The notes: generated from the sequence alone by a model not told the origin. Shown: positions 1 to 6,743, counted from the first letter of the stretch. The stretch: 7,037 nucleotides of DNA from Opitutia bacterium (GCA_018663485.1 JABJQI010000030.1:1-7037); one strand, 5' to 3'. Program-made: numbers and translations.

Positions 1-12
1 ACCTCAACTCAG

Positions 13-1431
13 ATGCTGAAAGCACTCCCTATCCTCTACTTAGGCTTTAGGATCCTCACCTCGGTTACAGCCCAGCAGCCCAACGTCCTACTCATTTGTA
101 TCGATGATCTGCGTCCTGAGCTCAAGTGCTTTGGAGCCGACTATATTCATTCGCCAAACATCGATAAAACCGCAGCCCAAGGCCGCACATTTAACCAGCA
201 CTATAGCAACGCACCGACTTGTGGGGCCTCGCGCTACACACTGCTCACTGGGCGTTACGGATCGGCCGGCAACAACGCACTATTCCAGCGTGCGAAAGAT
301 CTGAAGAAATCTTCAAACAGCATCAGCCCAAGCATGCCCGAGTGGTTTCGCCAACATGGCTATACCACGGTATCGGTCGGCAAAGTATCCCACCATCCAG
401 GTGGACGCGGTGGAGCGAATTGGGACGATGCCACACAAATCGAGATGCCAGGCGCGTGGGATCGCCATCTAATGCCCTCCGGCGCATGGCAGCATCCACG
501 CGGCATCATGCATGGACTCGCCAACGGCAACATACGCGAGAAATCAAACGAGCATAATTTGCTCGAAGCCTTCGATGGCGACGACTCCAGCTACCCAGAC
601 GGCCTGATTACCACAGAGGCACTTGAACAGCTCAGCCAATTAGCCGAAGCTGACAAACCTTTCTTCTTAGCAGTCGGCCTGATCCGCCCGCACCTACCGT
701 TCGGTGCCCCCAAAAAGTATCTCGATCTCTATAAGGACGTCGAACTCCCGCCGATTCCACATCCACAAAAGCCTAGCCATAAAACCACCTGGCACGGCTC
801 CGGTGAGTTTATGCAATACAACAATTGGCAGCGAGATCCACGCACAGATCCCGAATTCGCCGATAATGTGCGGCGTCACTACGCGGCCTGTGTCAGCTAT
901 GCCGACGCACAGGTGGGCAAGCTGCTTGAGCAACTGGAAAGCACAGGCCAGGCCGACAACACCATCATTGTAGTCTGGGGTGATCATGGTTGGCATTTGG
1001 GCGAACATTCCGTCTGGGGAAAACACACGCTGTTTGAAGAGTCCCTGCATTCGCCGCTGATTGTTTATACACCCGAAATGCCGCAACCCGGCCAGCATTC
1101 AGCTGCAATCGTTGAGACAGTCGACGTTTTCCCGACACTCTGCGACCTTGCTGCCTTGGACACACCAGCGCTCACCTCAGGCAGTTCCCTACTCCCACAA
1201 ATCCAAGACCCGCAGTCCGCCGGGCACAGCGCCATCGCCTACACAGGCAGAGCACAAACCATTCGCACAGAGAACTACCGCCTGATCCTACATAAAGATG
1301 GCACGACCGAACTCTACGACCACCGCCTGCCCAATGCCGAGACCACCAACTTGAGCACAAACCAACCAGCGACGGTCAAACAACTCAGCGCAGACCTCAA
1401 AGCACGTAGGAAAAAGCCGCAAACACACTAA
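13..1431 (+). CDS. Secreted type I sulfatase, iduronate-2-sulfatase-like (S1_7-type)
   Basis: This is a formylglycine-dependent hydrolase that removes sulfate esters, probably from a sulfated glycan, in the periplasm or outside the cell. Residues 1-20 form a signal peptide (MLKALPILYL..., likely cleavage after SVTA), although R13 inside the hydrophobic part is unusual. Visible active-site parts are metal ligands D31-D32 (CIDDLRP), the maturation motif CGASR with C70 as the formylglycine precursor and R74, K124 and H127 (VGKVSHH), H227 (RPHLPF), D324-H325 (WGDHGWHLGEH) and K337 (WGKHTLFEES). The last two blocks are typical of the iduronate-2-sulfatase branch. The third motif position is Ala rather than the more usual Pro, a variant known to be matured. 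At 472 aa the length is normal and the domain looks complete. Only 12 nt precede the ATG, that frame is open to the window edge and no Shine-Dalgarno is visible, so the true start could lie upstream. The gene is outside the divergent operon, and its link to uronate use is inferred from proximity. No sulfatase-maturing enzyme is in the window. Confidence 0.93.
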   Translation: MLKALPILYLGFRILTSVTAQQPNVLLICIDDLRPELKCFGADYIHSPNIDKTAAQGRTFNQHYSNAPTCGASRYTLLTGRYGSAGNNALFQRAKDLKKSSNSISPSMPEWFRQHGYTTVSVGKVSHHPGGRGGANWDDATQIEMPGAWDRHLMPSGAWQHPRGIMHGLANGNIREKSNEHNLLEAFDGDDSSYPDGLITTEALEQLSQLAEADKPFFLAVGLIRPHLPFGAPKKYLDLYKDVELPPIPHPQKPSHKTTWHGSGEFMQYNNWQRDPRTDPEFADNVRRHYAACVSYADAQVGKLLEQLESTGQADNTIIVVWGDHGWHLGEHSVWGKHTLFEESLHSPLIVYTPEMPQPGQHSAAIVETVDVFPTLCDLAALDTPALTSGSSLLPQIQDPQSAGHSAIAYTGRAQTIRTENYRLILHKDGTTELYDHRLPNAETTNLSTNQPATVKQLSADLKARRKKPQTH

Positions 1432-2246
1432 AATTCTCGAACCAAACGTTGCCGATAGGCAACCGGCGACATACCATAGAAACCTTTGAATTGGCGGCTA
1501 AAGAAATAAATATCTCGATAACCCAGTCGGTCTGCAATTTCACCGATTCGCATTTCGCTGCTTTCCAAATAACGTCGGGCCTCGATCATTTTACAACTCA
1601 CCAAAAATTGATTTGGCGGCTTGCCTACATGTTTTGAAAACTCACGGTCGAAATGCGAACGGGACCACCCCAACTGCCGAGCCAACGCATCAATGGATTT
1701 AAACGATTCTGGACACGTCCGCATAATTCGAATCGCCTCAGAAATCTTAGGATCCATGAAAGGCTCAAGCGTATCCACCACTCCCGCACAAAGACGAGCA
1801 ATTAACTGGTACATCACTCGCTGCAAGCGGACATCATCCCCGCGCCGTACTGCCAACCTCATAATCACATCGATTTGCCGTTGAAACAGAGGTAGCGAAT
1901 CGACCATGCCGCCCATGACTGGAAAGCTATCCACGTCGTCCAACATCGCCGCACCACTGAGCGGTATAAAGTGCGCCGAGAAACGCGTCACTCGTGCCCC
2001 AGAAGTATGCGCTGCTGAAATCTGCTGATTTGGTGAAAAAATGAAAAACATGCCTGGCTTCAAGCGAAACGTCTGCTCCTCGGTGCTTAAATAACCCTCA
2101 CCTCCCAAGCAGCACCAGAAGTTATAATGCGCGTCTCCCTGTGTCTGCCACTCCCAGTGCTCCACCTCGGTGCACAGATACGGAAACCACGGCCGATCCA
2201 CCAAGTGAATCCCGTCAAAGGGTAAGTCTGCTTCAATAGCTCGCAT
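1428..2246 (-). CDS. AraC-family transcriptional regulator with N-terminal cupin-like sensor domain
   Basis: This 272-aa protein is a one-component cytoplasmic regulator. Residues about 30-95 look like the AraC-type beta-barrel effector pocket (GGEGYLSTEEQTFRLKPGMF, followed by FIFSPNQQ). A linker/dimerisation helix region follows at about 120-165. The C-terminal double helix-turn-helix spans about 168-266, with the first HTH near 183-205 (SIDALARQLGWSRSHFDREF) and the second near 233-255. The AraC signature is readable at 237-265 (IADRLGYRDIYFFSRQF, then GMSPVAYR). The start is the ATG complementary to 2244-2246; no Shine-Dalgarno precedes it. The gene is divergent from the uronate operon and shares the intergenic region 2247-2321, so it most likely controls that operon in response to a uronate or its breakdown product and may regulate itself. 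The ligand is not readable. Its stop codon overlaps that of the convergent sulfatase, so the two transcripts are antisense at their 3' ends. Confidence 0.93.
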   Translation of the reverse strand: MRAIEADLPFDGIHLVDRPWFPYLCTEVEHWEWQTQGDAHYNFWCCLGGEGYLSTEEQTFRLKPGMFFIFSPNQQISAAHTSGARVTRFSAHFIPLSGAAMLDDVDSFPVMGGMVDSLPLFQRQIDVIMRLAVRRGDDVRLQRVMYQLIARLCAGVVDTLEPFMDPKISEAIRIMRTCPESFKSIDALARQLGWSRSHFDREFSKHVGKPPNQFLVSCKMIEARRYLESSEMRIGEIADRLGYRDIYFFSRQFKGFYGMSPVAYRQRLVREF

Positions 2247-2272
2247 GAATAAGGAAATAATGCAAATTTACA

Positions 2273-2292
2273 GTGATTGAATCCATTCACAC
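2273..2292. promoter_or_regulatory. Candidate operator: inverted repeat TGAAT-CC-ATTCA in the divergent intergenic region
   Basis: TGAAT (2278-2282), a CC spacer and ATTCA (2285-2289) form a perfect 5-bp inverted repeat. It is flanked by GTG (2273-2275) and CAC (2290-2292), which can pair if two bases are bulged on the left. It lies about 30 nt from both the AraC start and the SDR start, where an operator serving both promoters would be expected. AraC proteins usually bind direct repeats, so a GntR- or LacI-type regulator encoded elsewhere is equally possible. No convincing -35/-10 pair was found for the + strand. For the minus strand, TGCATTAT (complement of about 2257-2264) resembles an extended -10 for the regulator gene, without a good -35. 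This is inference from symmetry and position only. Confidence 0.3.
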
Positions 2293-2321
2293 CCCCAACG
2301 CAAGTTGATAAACTACAGGCT

Positions 2322-3107
2322 ATGATTCCTGCTGAATACCTCTCATCCCTCTTTTCACTCGAAGGCAAAGTCGCCGTCGTCATCGGTGGCACAGGCGAAC
2401 TCTGTGGAGCCATGGCCGAGGGCCTCGCCGCCGCAGGTGCTGAAACCGTGCTGGTCGGGCGTAGCGAAGAAAAGGCCGCGGCACGTCTGGCCAAGATCGA
2501 GTCCGCAGGTGGCAGCGCCTACTTCGAAAAAGTCGACGTCAATTCCAAAGCGTCCATTCAGGAATTGCTGGGCAACGTCCTAGCGAAGTCAGGGAAGGTC
2601 GACATTCTGGTGAACGGCGCAGGGGTGAACTCACCCACGCCAATCTTCGACATCGAAGAGGACGAGTTCGACAGTATCCTTAACACCAACCTTAAGGCGG
2701 TACTCTTTGCCTCGCAGATCTTCGGCAAATATCTGGTCGAGGGTGGCGAAGGTGGCAGCATCATCAACATCGGCTCAATGAGCGGCATCATTCCGCTCTC
2801 TCGTGTTTTCACGTATTCGGCGACGAAAGCTGCGGTGCATAATCTCTCTAAGAACCTCGCCCGCGAATGGGCTGAGCAAAAAGTCCGCGTCAACACCATC
2901 GTGCCAGGCTTCTTTCCTGCTGAGCAAAACAAAAAAGTGCTCAACCCCGAGCGTATCGCATCGATTATGGGGCACACGCCTGCGAATCGTTTTGGCGAAG
3001 CCAGCGAGCTGATCGGAGCGACGCTACTACTCGCGTCCGATGCAGGCAGCTTCATGAACGGATCCGAAATCGTCGTCGATGGCGGCTATGCATCGATGAC
3101 TATCTAA
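2322..3107 (+). CDS. SDR-family D-mannonate oxidoreductase / fructuronate reductase
   Basis: This is a predicted cytoplasmic NAD(P)-dependent enzyme interconverting D-fructuronate and D-mannonate, the step after uronate isomerase. The 261-aa protein is a complete classical short-chain dehydrogenase. It has the glycine-rich nucleotide motif GGTGELCG (22-29), VNGAG (97-101) in the NNAG position, N123, S152 (IGSMSG) and Y165-x3-K169 (YSATK) as the catalytic set. The VPGFFPAEQNKKVL block (194-207) followed by HTPANRFGEASEL (218-230) and a VDGG ending is characteristic of the SDR-type mannonate oxidoreductases, which differ from the unrelated long-chain UxuB of E. coli. G46-R47 after strand 2 hints at NADP(H) use. 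I chose the ATG at 2322, giving MIPAEYLSSLFSLEGKVAVV, because homologues begin this way. A TTG at 2277 would add 15 residues unlike the family and would run over the candidate operator. The gene is divergent from the AraC regulator and is the first gene of the cluster. Family assignment is firm; the exact substrate is inferred from motif and neighbour UxaC. Confidence 0.85.
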   Translation: MIPAEYLSSLFSLEGKVAVVIGGTGELCGAMAEGLAAAGAETVLVGRSEEKAAARLAKIESAGGSAYFEKVDVNSKASIQELLGNVLAKSGKVDILVNGAGVNSPTPIFDIEEDEFDSILNTNLKAVLFASQIFGKYLVEGGEGGSIINIGSMSGIIPLSRVFTYSATKAAVHNLSKNLAREWAEQKVRVNTIVPGFFPAEQNKKVLNPERIASIMGHTPANRFGEASELIGATLLLASDAGSFMNGSEIVVDGGYASMTI

Positions 3108-3110
3108 ATC

Positions 3111-3126
3111 AGTTATCTAGTTATCT
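3111..3126 (+). repeat. Perfect tandem 8-bp duplication AGTTATCT x2
   Basis: Two adjacent copies of AGTTATCT (3111-3118 and 3119-3126) lie just after the SDR stop, in the 75-nt gap before uxaC. A related TATCTAA occurs immediately upstream at the SDR stop codon (about 3101-3107), so the unit may have expanded from there. It could be replication slippage or a small direct-repeat regulator site; no further copies were seen. Confidence 0.6.
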
Positions 3127-3182
3127 GTTCTTCAGTGATCAGTTTGATTTCCCTCAACCGAAAACCAAACAACTTATTCCCC

Positions 3183-4592
3183 ATGTCCTATCTCAACGAA
3201 AACTTCCTACTTAACAACAAGACCTCCCAGCGCTTGTTTCATGAGATCGCGGCCAAGCAGCCGATCATGGATTATCACTGCCATTTAGATCCAGCAGCAC
3301 TGGCCGATAACGTGGGCTTCTCCAATCTCTCGGACATGTGGCTAGGCGGCGACCACTACAAGTGGCGTGCGATGCGTGCCGCTGGAGAGCCGGAAGAGCT
3401 GATCACTGGTAAAGATTCGAGTCCGAAAGAGAAGTTCGATGCATGGGCCCGCACTGTGCCGCAAACTGTACGCAACCCGCTGCACCATTGGACGCATCTA
3501 GAATTAAAAAGCTACTTCAAGACAGACCTCATCCTAAATCCTAAAACAGCAGACGCCATCTGGGAACTCGCCAATACTCGGATCGCGGAGGCCTCCTTCA
3601 CCACTCAGAACATCTGCAAAGATTTCGACATCCGGGTGGTCGGCACAACGGACGATCCGATCGACGGTCTGCAGCACCACATCGCCTTCAATACCAGCGG
3701 ACACATCACCAAAATGTTCCCGACGTTCCGTCCCGATAAAGGCATGATTACCACGGATGTTAAAGCTTGGAACAGTTGGACAGATCAACTCGCCGCGAGT
3801 GCAAGCACCACGCTCAATTCGGCTGCCGACTTTCTCTCCACCTTGAAAGCGCGCCATGATTTCTTCCATGAAAACGGTTGCCGCTTATCTGATCACGGAC
3901 TCGAAAGTTGCCCGTTCTCACCTTGCCGCGACGATCAGGCTGAGGCCATTTTTAAGCAGCTTCGTGCGGAGCGAACGCTGACAGCGACCGAAGGCGAACA
4001 ATGGATGACCTACATCATGCAGCACGTTGCTCGCTGGAACGCAGCTCGTGACTGGACTATGCAGCTACACATCGGGCCGATCCGCAACGCGAACACGCAA
4101 ATGTTCAAGCGCCTCGGCCCCGACACTGGCTACGACGCCATGCTCGACGAGCCAGTTATCCGTAAATTCGCAGGCTTTCTCGATAGTCTAGCCATCGACG
4201 ACGCGCTGCCAAAAACGATCTTCTACCACATCAATCCTGCCTACTTCTATTCGCTGGCCACACTCATGGGCAGCTATCAAGACGGCCGCGTCGCGGGTAA
4301 AATGCAACTTGGGTCAGGTTGGTGGCACGCCGACACGCTCGATGGCATGCGCACACAGATCGAAGTGCTCTCCAGTGTCGGGCTGCTCTCGAAGTTCGTC
4401 GGTATGTTGACTGACTCACGTAGCTTTCTCAGCTTTCCGCGACACGAATATTTCCGTCGATTACTCTGTGGGATTATTGGCAACGATGTCGAAGCAGGCT
4501 TAATTCCAGACGACACCGAACTACTCGACCAACTCGTTGCTGATATCTGCTTTAGCAATGCGCAACGCTACTTTAACTTCCCTGGAGTCTAA
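3183..4592 (+). CDS. uxaC: Uronate isomerase (glucuronate/galacturonate isomerase)
   Basis: UxaC isomerises D-glucuronate to D-fructuronate and D-galacturonate to D-tagaturonate in the cytoplasm, the entry step of hexuronate catabolism. It belongs to the amidohydrolase superfamily. From the ATG at 3183 the protein has 469 aa, essentially the length of E. coli UxaC (470), and resembles it from end to end. Clear landmarks are DYHCHL (30-35, metal ligands H32 and H34), GDHYKWRAMR (56-65), HHWTHLEL (101-108), GTTDDP (154-159), QLHIG with H296 (294-298), GSGWW (377-381), GMLTDSRSF with D411 (407-415) and RHEYFRRLLC (420-429). An in-frame GTG at 3135 would add 16 residues with no family counterpart, so I rejected it. 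The gene lies 75 nt after the SDR reductase and 6 nt before the next gene, consistent with one operon. With the SDR enzyme it accounts for glucuronate to mannonate; no mannonate dehydratase is present here. No oddities in the active site. Confidence 0.97.
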   Translation: MSYLNENFLLNNKTSQRLFHEIAAKQPIMDYHCHLDPAALADNVGFSNLSDMWLGGDHYKWRAMRAAGEPEELITGKDSSPKEKFDAWARTVPQTVRNPLHHWTHLELKSYFKTDLILNPKTADAIWELANTRIAEASFTTQNICKDFDIRVVGTTDDPIDGLQHHIAFNTSGHITKMFPTFRPDKGMITTDVKAWNSWTDQLAASASTTLNSAADFLSTLKARHDFFHENGCRLSDHGLESCPFSPCRDDQAEAIFKQLRAERTLTATEGEQWMTYIMQHVARWNAARDWTMQLHIGPIRNANTQMFKRLGPDTGYDAMLDEPVIRKFAGFLDSLAIDDALPKTIFYHINPAYFYSLATLMGSYQDGRVAGKMQLGSGWWHADTLDGMRTQIEVLSSVGLLSKFVGMLTDSRSFLSFPRHEYFRRLLCGIIGNDVEAGLIPDDTELLDQLVADICFSNAQRYFNFPGV

Positions 4593-4598
4593 CACATT

Positions 4599-5576
4599 AT
4601 GAAAATCCTACTCACCACCACTTCTTATCAAGACTGCCCCGGTGACCATCACGAACTGCTCGACAGCACAGGCGCCGAAATCGTTCGCGAGCGCGGTCCA
4701 CTGAGCGAAGCACGCATGCTGGAGCTGGCTGGCGACTTCGATGCGTTTCTTTGTGGCGACGACGAGATCACACAAGCCGTGATCGACAAATCGCTACCAA
4801 AGCTAAAAATCATTGCCAAGTATGGTATCGGCGTCGACAAGATCGACGTTGCCTATGCGACTGAGAATAAGATTCCCGTCAGCTTTTGTCCCGGCGTGAA
4901 TCACACCACGGTTTCGGAGCATGTCTTCATGCTGATCTTGGCACTCAGCAAAAACCTGATGGAGCAAGCCAACACAACTGCCGCGGGCGGTTGGAAGCGT
5001 ATGACGGGCCACGAAATCATGGGTAAGACCATTGGCATTATTGGACTTGGCCGTATTGGCCGCGAAGTCGCGATCCGCGCCAATGCCTTTGGCATGAAGT
5101 GTGTCGGCTACGGGCGCTATTGGCCTGAAGACTTTGCTATGGAGCAAAAAATCACCCGTATGGACGGCGTCACTCAGCTCTTGCACGAGAGCGATATCGT
5201 CACGCTACACACGAACCTCACAAAAGAAACTCGCGGTATGATCTCAGCCGCGACCATCAACTACATGCAGGATGACGCGATTTTAATCAACTGTGGCCGT
5301 GGTGAACTCACCCATGCCGCCGACATCGCAGCAGCACTCGAACGCGGCAAGCTTGGCGGTTACGGCGCGGATGTACTCGACCAAGAGCCACCCCCATCTG
5401 ACCACCCACTTCTCGGCGCAAAAAACTGCATTATCACACCACACGTAGGTTCTCGCACCTTTGAGAGTGTTCAACGCCAAGCAGGCATGGCCACTCAGAA
5501 TCTGGTCAACCTGCTCAAGGGCGAAAAGGCACTCGCACAAGTCAACGATGTCGAGCCACCCTCCGCACTCATTTAA
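4599..5576 (+). CDS. D-isomer-specific 2-hydroxyacid dehydrogenase (phosphoglycerate-dehydrogenase-like, no ACT domain)
   Basis: This is an NAD(P)-dependent dehydrogenase that interconverts a 2-hydroxyacid and a 2-oxoacid. The 325-aa protein has the substrate-binding domain at both ends and a Rossmann domain at about 100-285. Readable motifs are YGIGVDKID (75-83), GVNHTTVSEH (99-108), the nucleotide loop GLGRIG (149-154), the catalytic Arg in NCGRGELT (R234), Glu in LDQEPP (E263) and His in TPHVGS (H282). It is shorter than biosynthetic SerA and lacks the C-terminal ACT/regulatory domains, so a catabolic role is likelier than serine synthesis. The start ATG is 6 nt after the uxaC stop, with GGAG (4584-4587) inside the end of uxaC as a possible ribosome site about 11 nt away; translational coupling is plausible. 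The gene after it is another 2-hydroxyacid dehydrogenase of an unrelated fold, which suggests that the two share a substrate. Glyoxylate/hydroxypyruvate reductase or a sulfolactate-type dehydrogenase are alternatives; the substrate cannot be decided from sequence. Confidence 0.9.
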   Translation: MKILLTTTSYQDCPGDHHELLDSTGAEIVRERGPLSEARMLELAGDFDAFLCGDDEITQAVIDKSLPKLKIIAKYGIGVDKIDVAYATENKIPVSFCPGVNHTTVSEHVFMLILALSKNLMEQANTTAAGGWKRMTGHEIMGKTIGIIGLGRIGREVAIRANAFGMKCVGYGRYWPEDFAMEQKITRMDGVTQLLHESDIVTLHTNLTKETRGMISAATINYMQDDAILINCGRGELTHAADIAAALERGKLGGYGADVLDQEPPPSDHPLLGAKNCIITPHVGSRTFESVQRQAGMATQNLVNLLKGEKALAQVNDVEPPSALI

Positions 5577-5608
5577 CTCACCCCTCACTTTCACCGACAC
5601 TTTTCTTT

Positions 5609-6697
5609 ATGTCTGAAAAATTCTACATCGTCCCCACAGAGCAGCACAATACACTCGTCAAGCAGGCGTATCAGCATCGCGGATACACAGCCGACGAAGC
5701 GGCGCAAGCCGCACGCTTCTCCACGCTCGCCTCACAGCACGGCATTCGCACGCACAACGCAATCAAGGCACTGCATCTCGATCATCTATTCGGTAGTGCA
5801 GCAGGCGGCTGTAAACCTGCCGCCGAAATCGAAAAACTGGATTCGCGTTTCCCTGCGAGTCAGGTCTGGAACGCCAACAAGAAGCTCGGACAGGCGACTG
5901 CCTACGAGGCCATCGACGAATGCATTGCCCTTGCTGACAAATACGGCATCGCCCAAGTCTCCGTCGACAACGCCTTTCACTACCTCTGGGGCGGCGGCTA
6001 TGCCATGGAAGCGGCTAAACGTGGCTATATTGCTTACACAAACTGCACCGCAGCACTCGCAGAAGTGGTGCCATTTCTCGGTAGGTTCCCCACCCTAGGC
6101 ACCAACCCGCACAGCTGGGCCTTCCCCACTACCGATGCAGTCGGGTTCCCGATCGTGATCGACTGGGCCACCTCCGTCATCGCAATGGGCCGTGTTCAGC
6201 AGTTCCAAAGAGAGGGCACGCCACTCCCTCCGCATGCTGCCGTTGATAAGAATGGCAATATGACCACCGACCCCACTGAAGTTAGCGCACTCATGCCCTT
6301 CGGCGCACACAAAGGGTATGGCCTTAGTCTCATCAATGAACTCGTCGGCGGCTTCATCGGCGGCAGTCTGCCAACTTTACGCAGTCGGAAAATACCAGAA
6401 GGCGAAAAGCGCACACCTGCTTTCTACTTTCAAGTGATCCACCCGGATGCCATTAACGGCGGTGCCTTTGCCAAAGGCCGCAATCAATCCAGCAACGTCA
6501 AGGCAGTGATCGAAGACATCCTTGGCCACGGCAACGAAAGTTGCCTCCTCCCAGGGCAACTCGAAGCTCGCTGGGCCGCACGCGTCGATCAAGCCGGCGG
6601 CCTATTATTCTCGGCAGCCGAAATTGAAGCCTTCAATGAAATTGCCGAAGAATGCAGCGAGACCCCTTGGAACCTCAATTCTTTCAAAGTCGAGTAA
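5609..6697 (+). CDS. LDH2/MDH2-family oxidoreductase (malate/L-lactate dehydrogenase-like), substrate unknown
   Basis: This NAD(P)-dependent 2-hydroxyacid/2-oxoacid oxidoreductase belongs to the family that includes bacterial/archaeal malate dehydrogenase, sulfolactate dehydrogenase ComC, ureidoglycolate dehydrogenase and 2,3-diketogulonate reductase YiaK. At 362 aa its length is normal. Family landmarks are HGIRTHN (44-50), the conserved His in NAFHYLWGGG (H124), TLGTNPHSWAFP (162-173), VIDWATS (183-189), PFGAHKGYGLSLINELVGG (230-248) and an LPGQLEA end block (314-320). The His region usually reads like NSNHFG-x-AG-Y; here the sequence around H124 is more aromatic, suggesting a different or larger substrate such as a sugar acid. 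The start ATG is 32 nt after the previous stop; the leader is pyrimidine-rich with no Shine-Dalgarno. It is the last gene of the operon. Pairing with a D-2-hydroxyacid dehydrogenase suggests opposite stereospecificity on a common 2-oxoacid, an inference. The family call is firm and the substrate unknown. Confidence 0.92.
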   Translation: MSEKFYIVPTEQHNTLVKQAYQHRGYTADEAAQAARFSTLASQHGIRTHNAIKALHLDHLFGSAAGGCKPAAEIEKLDSRFPASQVWNANKKLGQATAYEAIDECIALADKYGIAQVSVDNAFHYLWGGGYAMEAAKRGYIAYTNCTAALAEVVPFLGRFPTLGTNPHSWAFPTTDAVGFPIVIDWATSVIAMGRVQQFQREGTPLPPHAAVDKNGNMTTDPTEVSALMPFGAHKGYGLSLINELVGGFIGGSLPTLRSRKIPEGEKRTPAFYFQVIHPDAINGGAFAKGRNQSSNVKAVIEDILGHGNESCLLPGQLEARWAARVDQAGGLLFSAAEIEAFNEIAEECSETPWNLNSFKVE

Positions 6698-6725
6698 ACG
6701 ACCACGGAAAATACGACAGATCTAC

Positions 6726-6743
6726 AAGCACAGTCCGCTTTTT
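6726..6743 (+). terminator. Weak candidate terminator for the uronate operon
   Basis: AAGC (6726-6729) and GCTT (6737-6740) can form a 4-bp stem with a 7-nt loop, followed directly by a T run (6739-6743) and an AT-rich tail. It lies 28 nt after the last operon gene, where termination is expected. The stem is short, so it would be unstable on its own, and Rho-dependent termination is equally likely. Confidence 0.2.

Noticed and set aside
694..1098. 134-aa minus-strand open frame inside the sulfatase gene
   Set aside because: Antisense shadow of conserved sulfatase sequence with no family features.
2277..2321. TTG start at 2277 extending the SDR reductase by 15 residues
   Set aside because: The added residues do not match the family N-terminus, no ribosome site precedes the TTG, and it would place coding sequence over the candidate operator; ATG at 2322 fits homologues.
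2558..3055. 165-aa minus-strand open frame inside the SDR gene
   Set aside because: It lies entirely opposite a well-supported gene, and its Ser/Pro/Arg-rich composition is typical of an antisense shadow; no recognisable domain.
3135..3182. GTG start at 3135 extending UxaC by 16 residues
   Set aside because: From ATG 3183 the protein has the family's standard length and N-terminus; the extension has no counterpart.
4599..5576. Assignment as biosynthetic SerA (3-phosphoglycerate dehydrogenase)
   Set aside because: The protein is short, lacks ACT/regulatory domains, and sits in a uronate operon; only the general family is supported.
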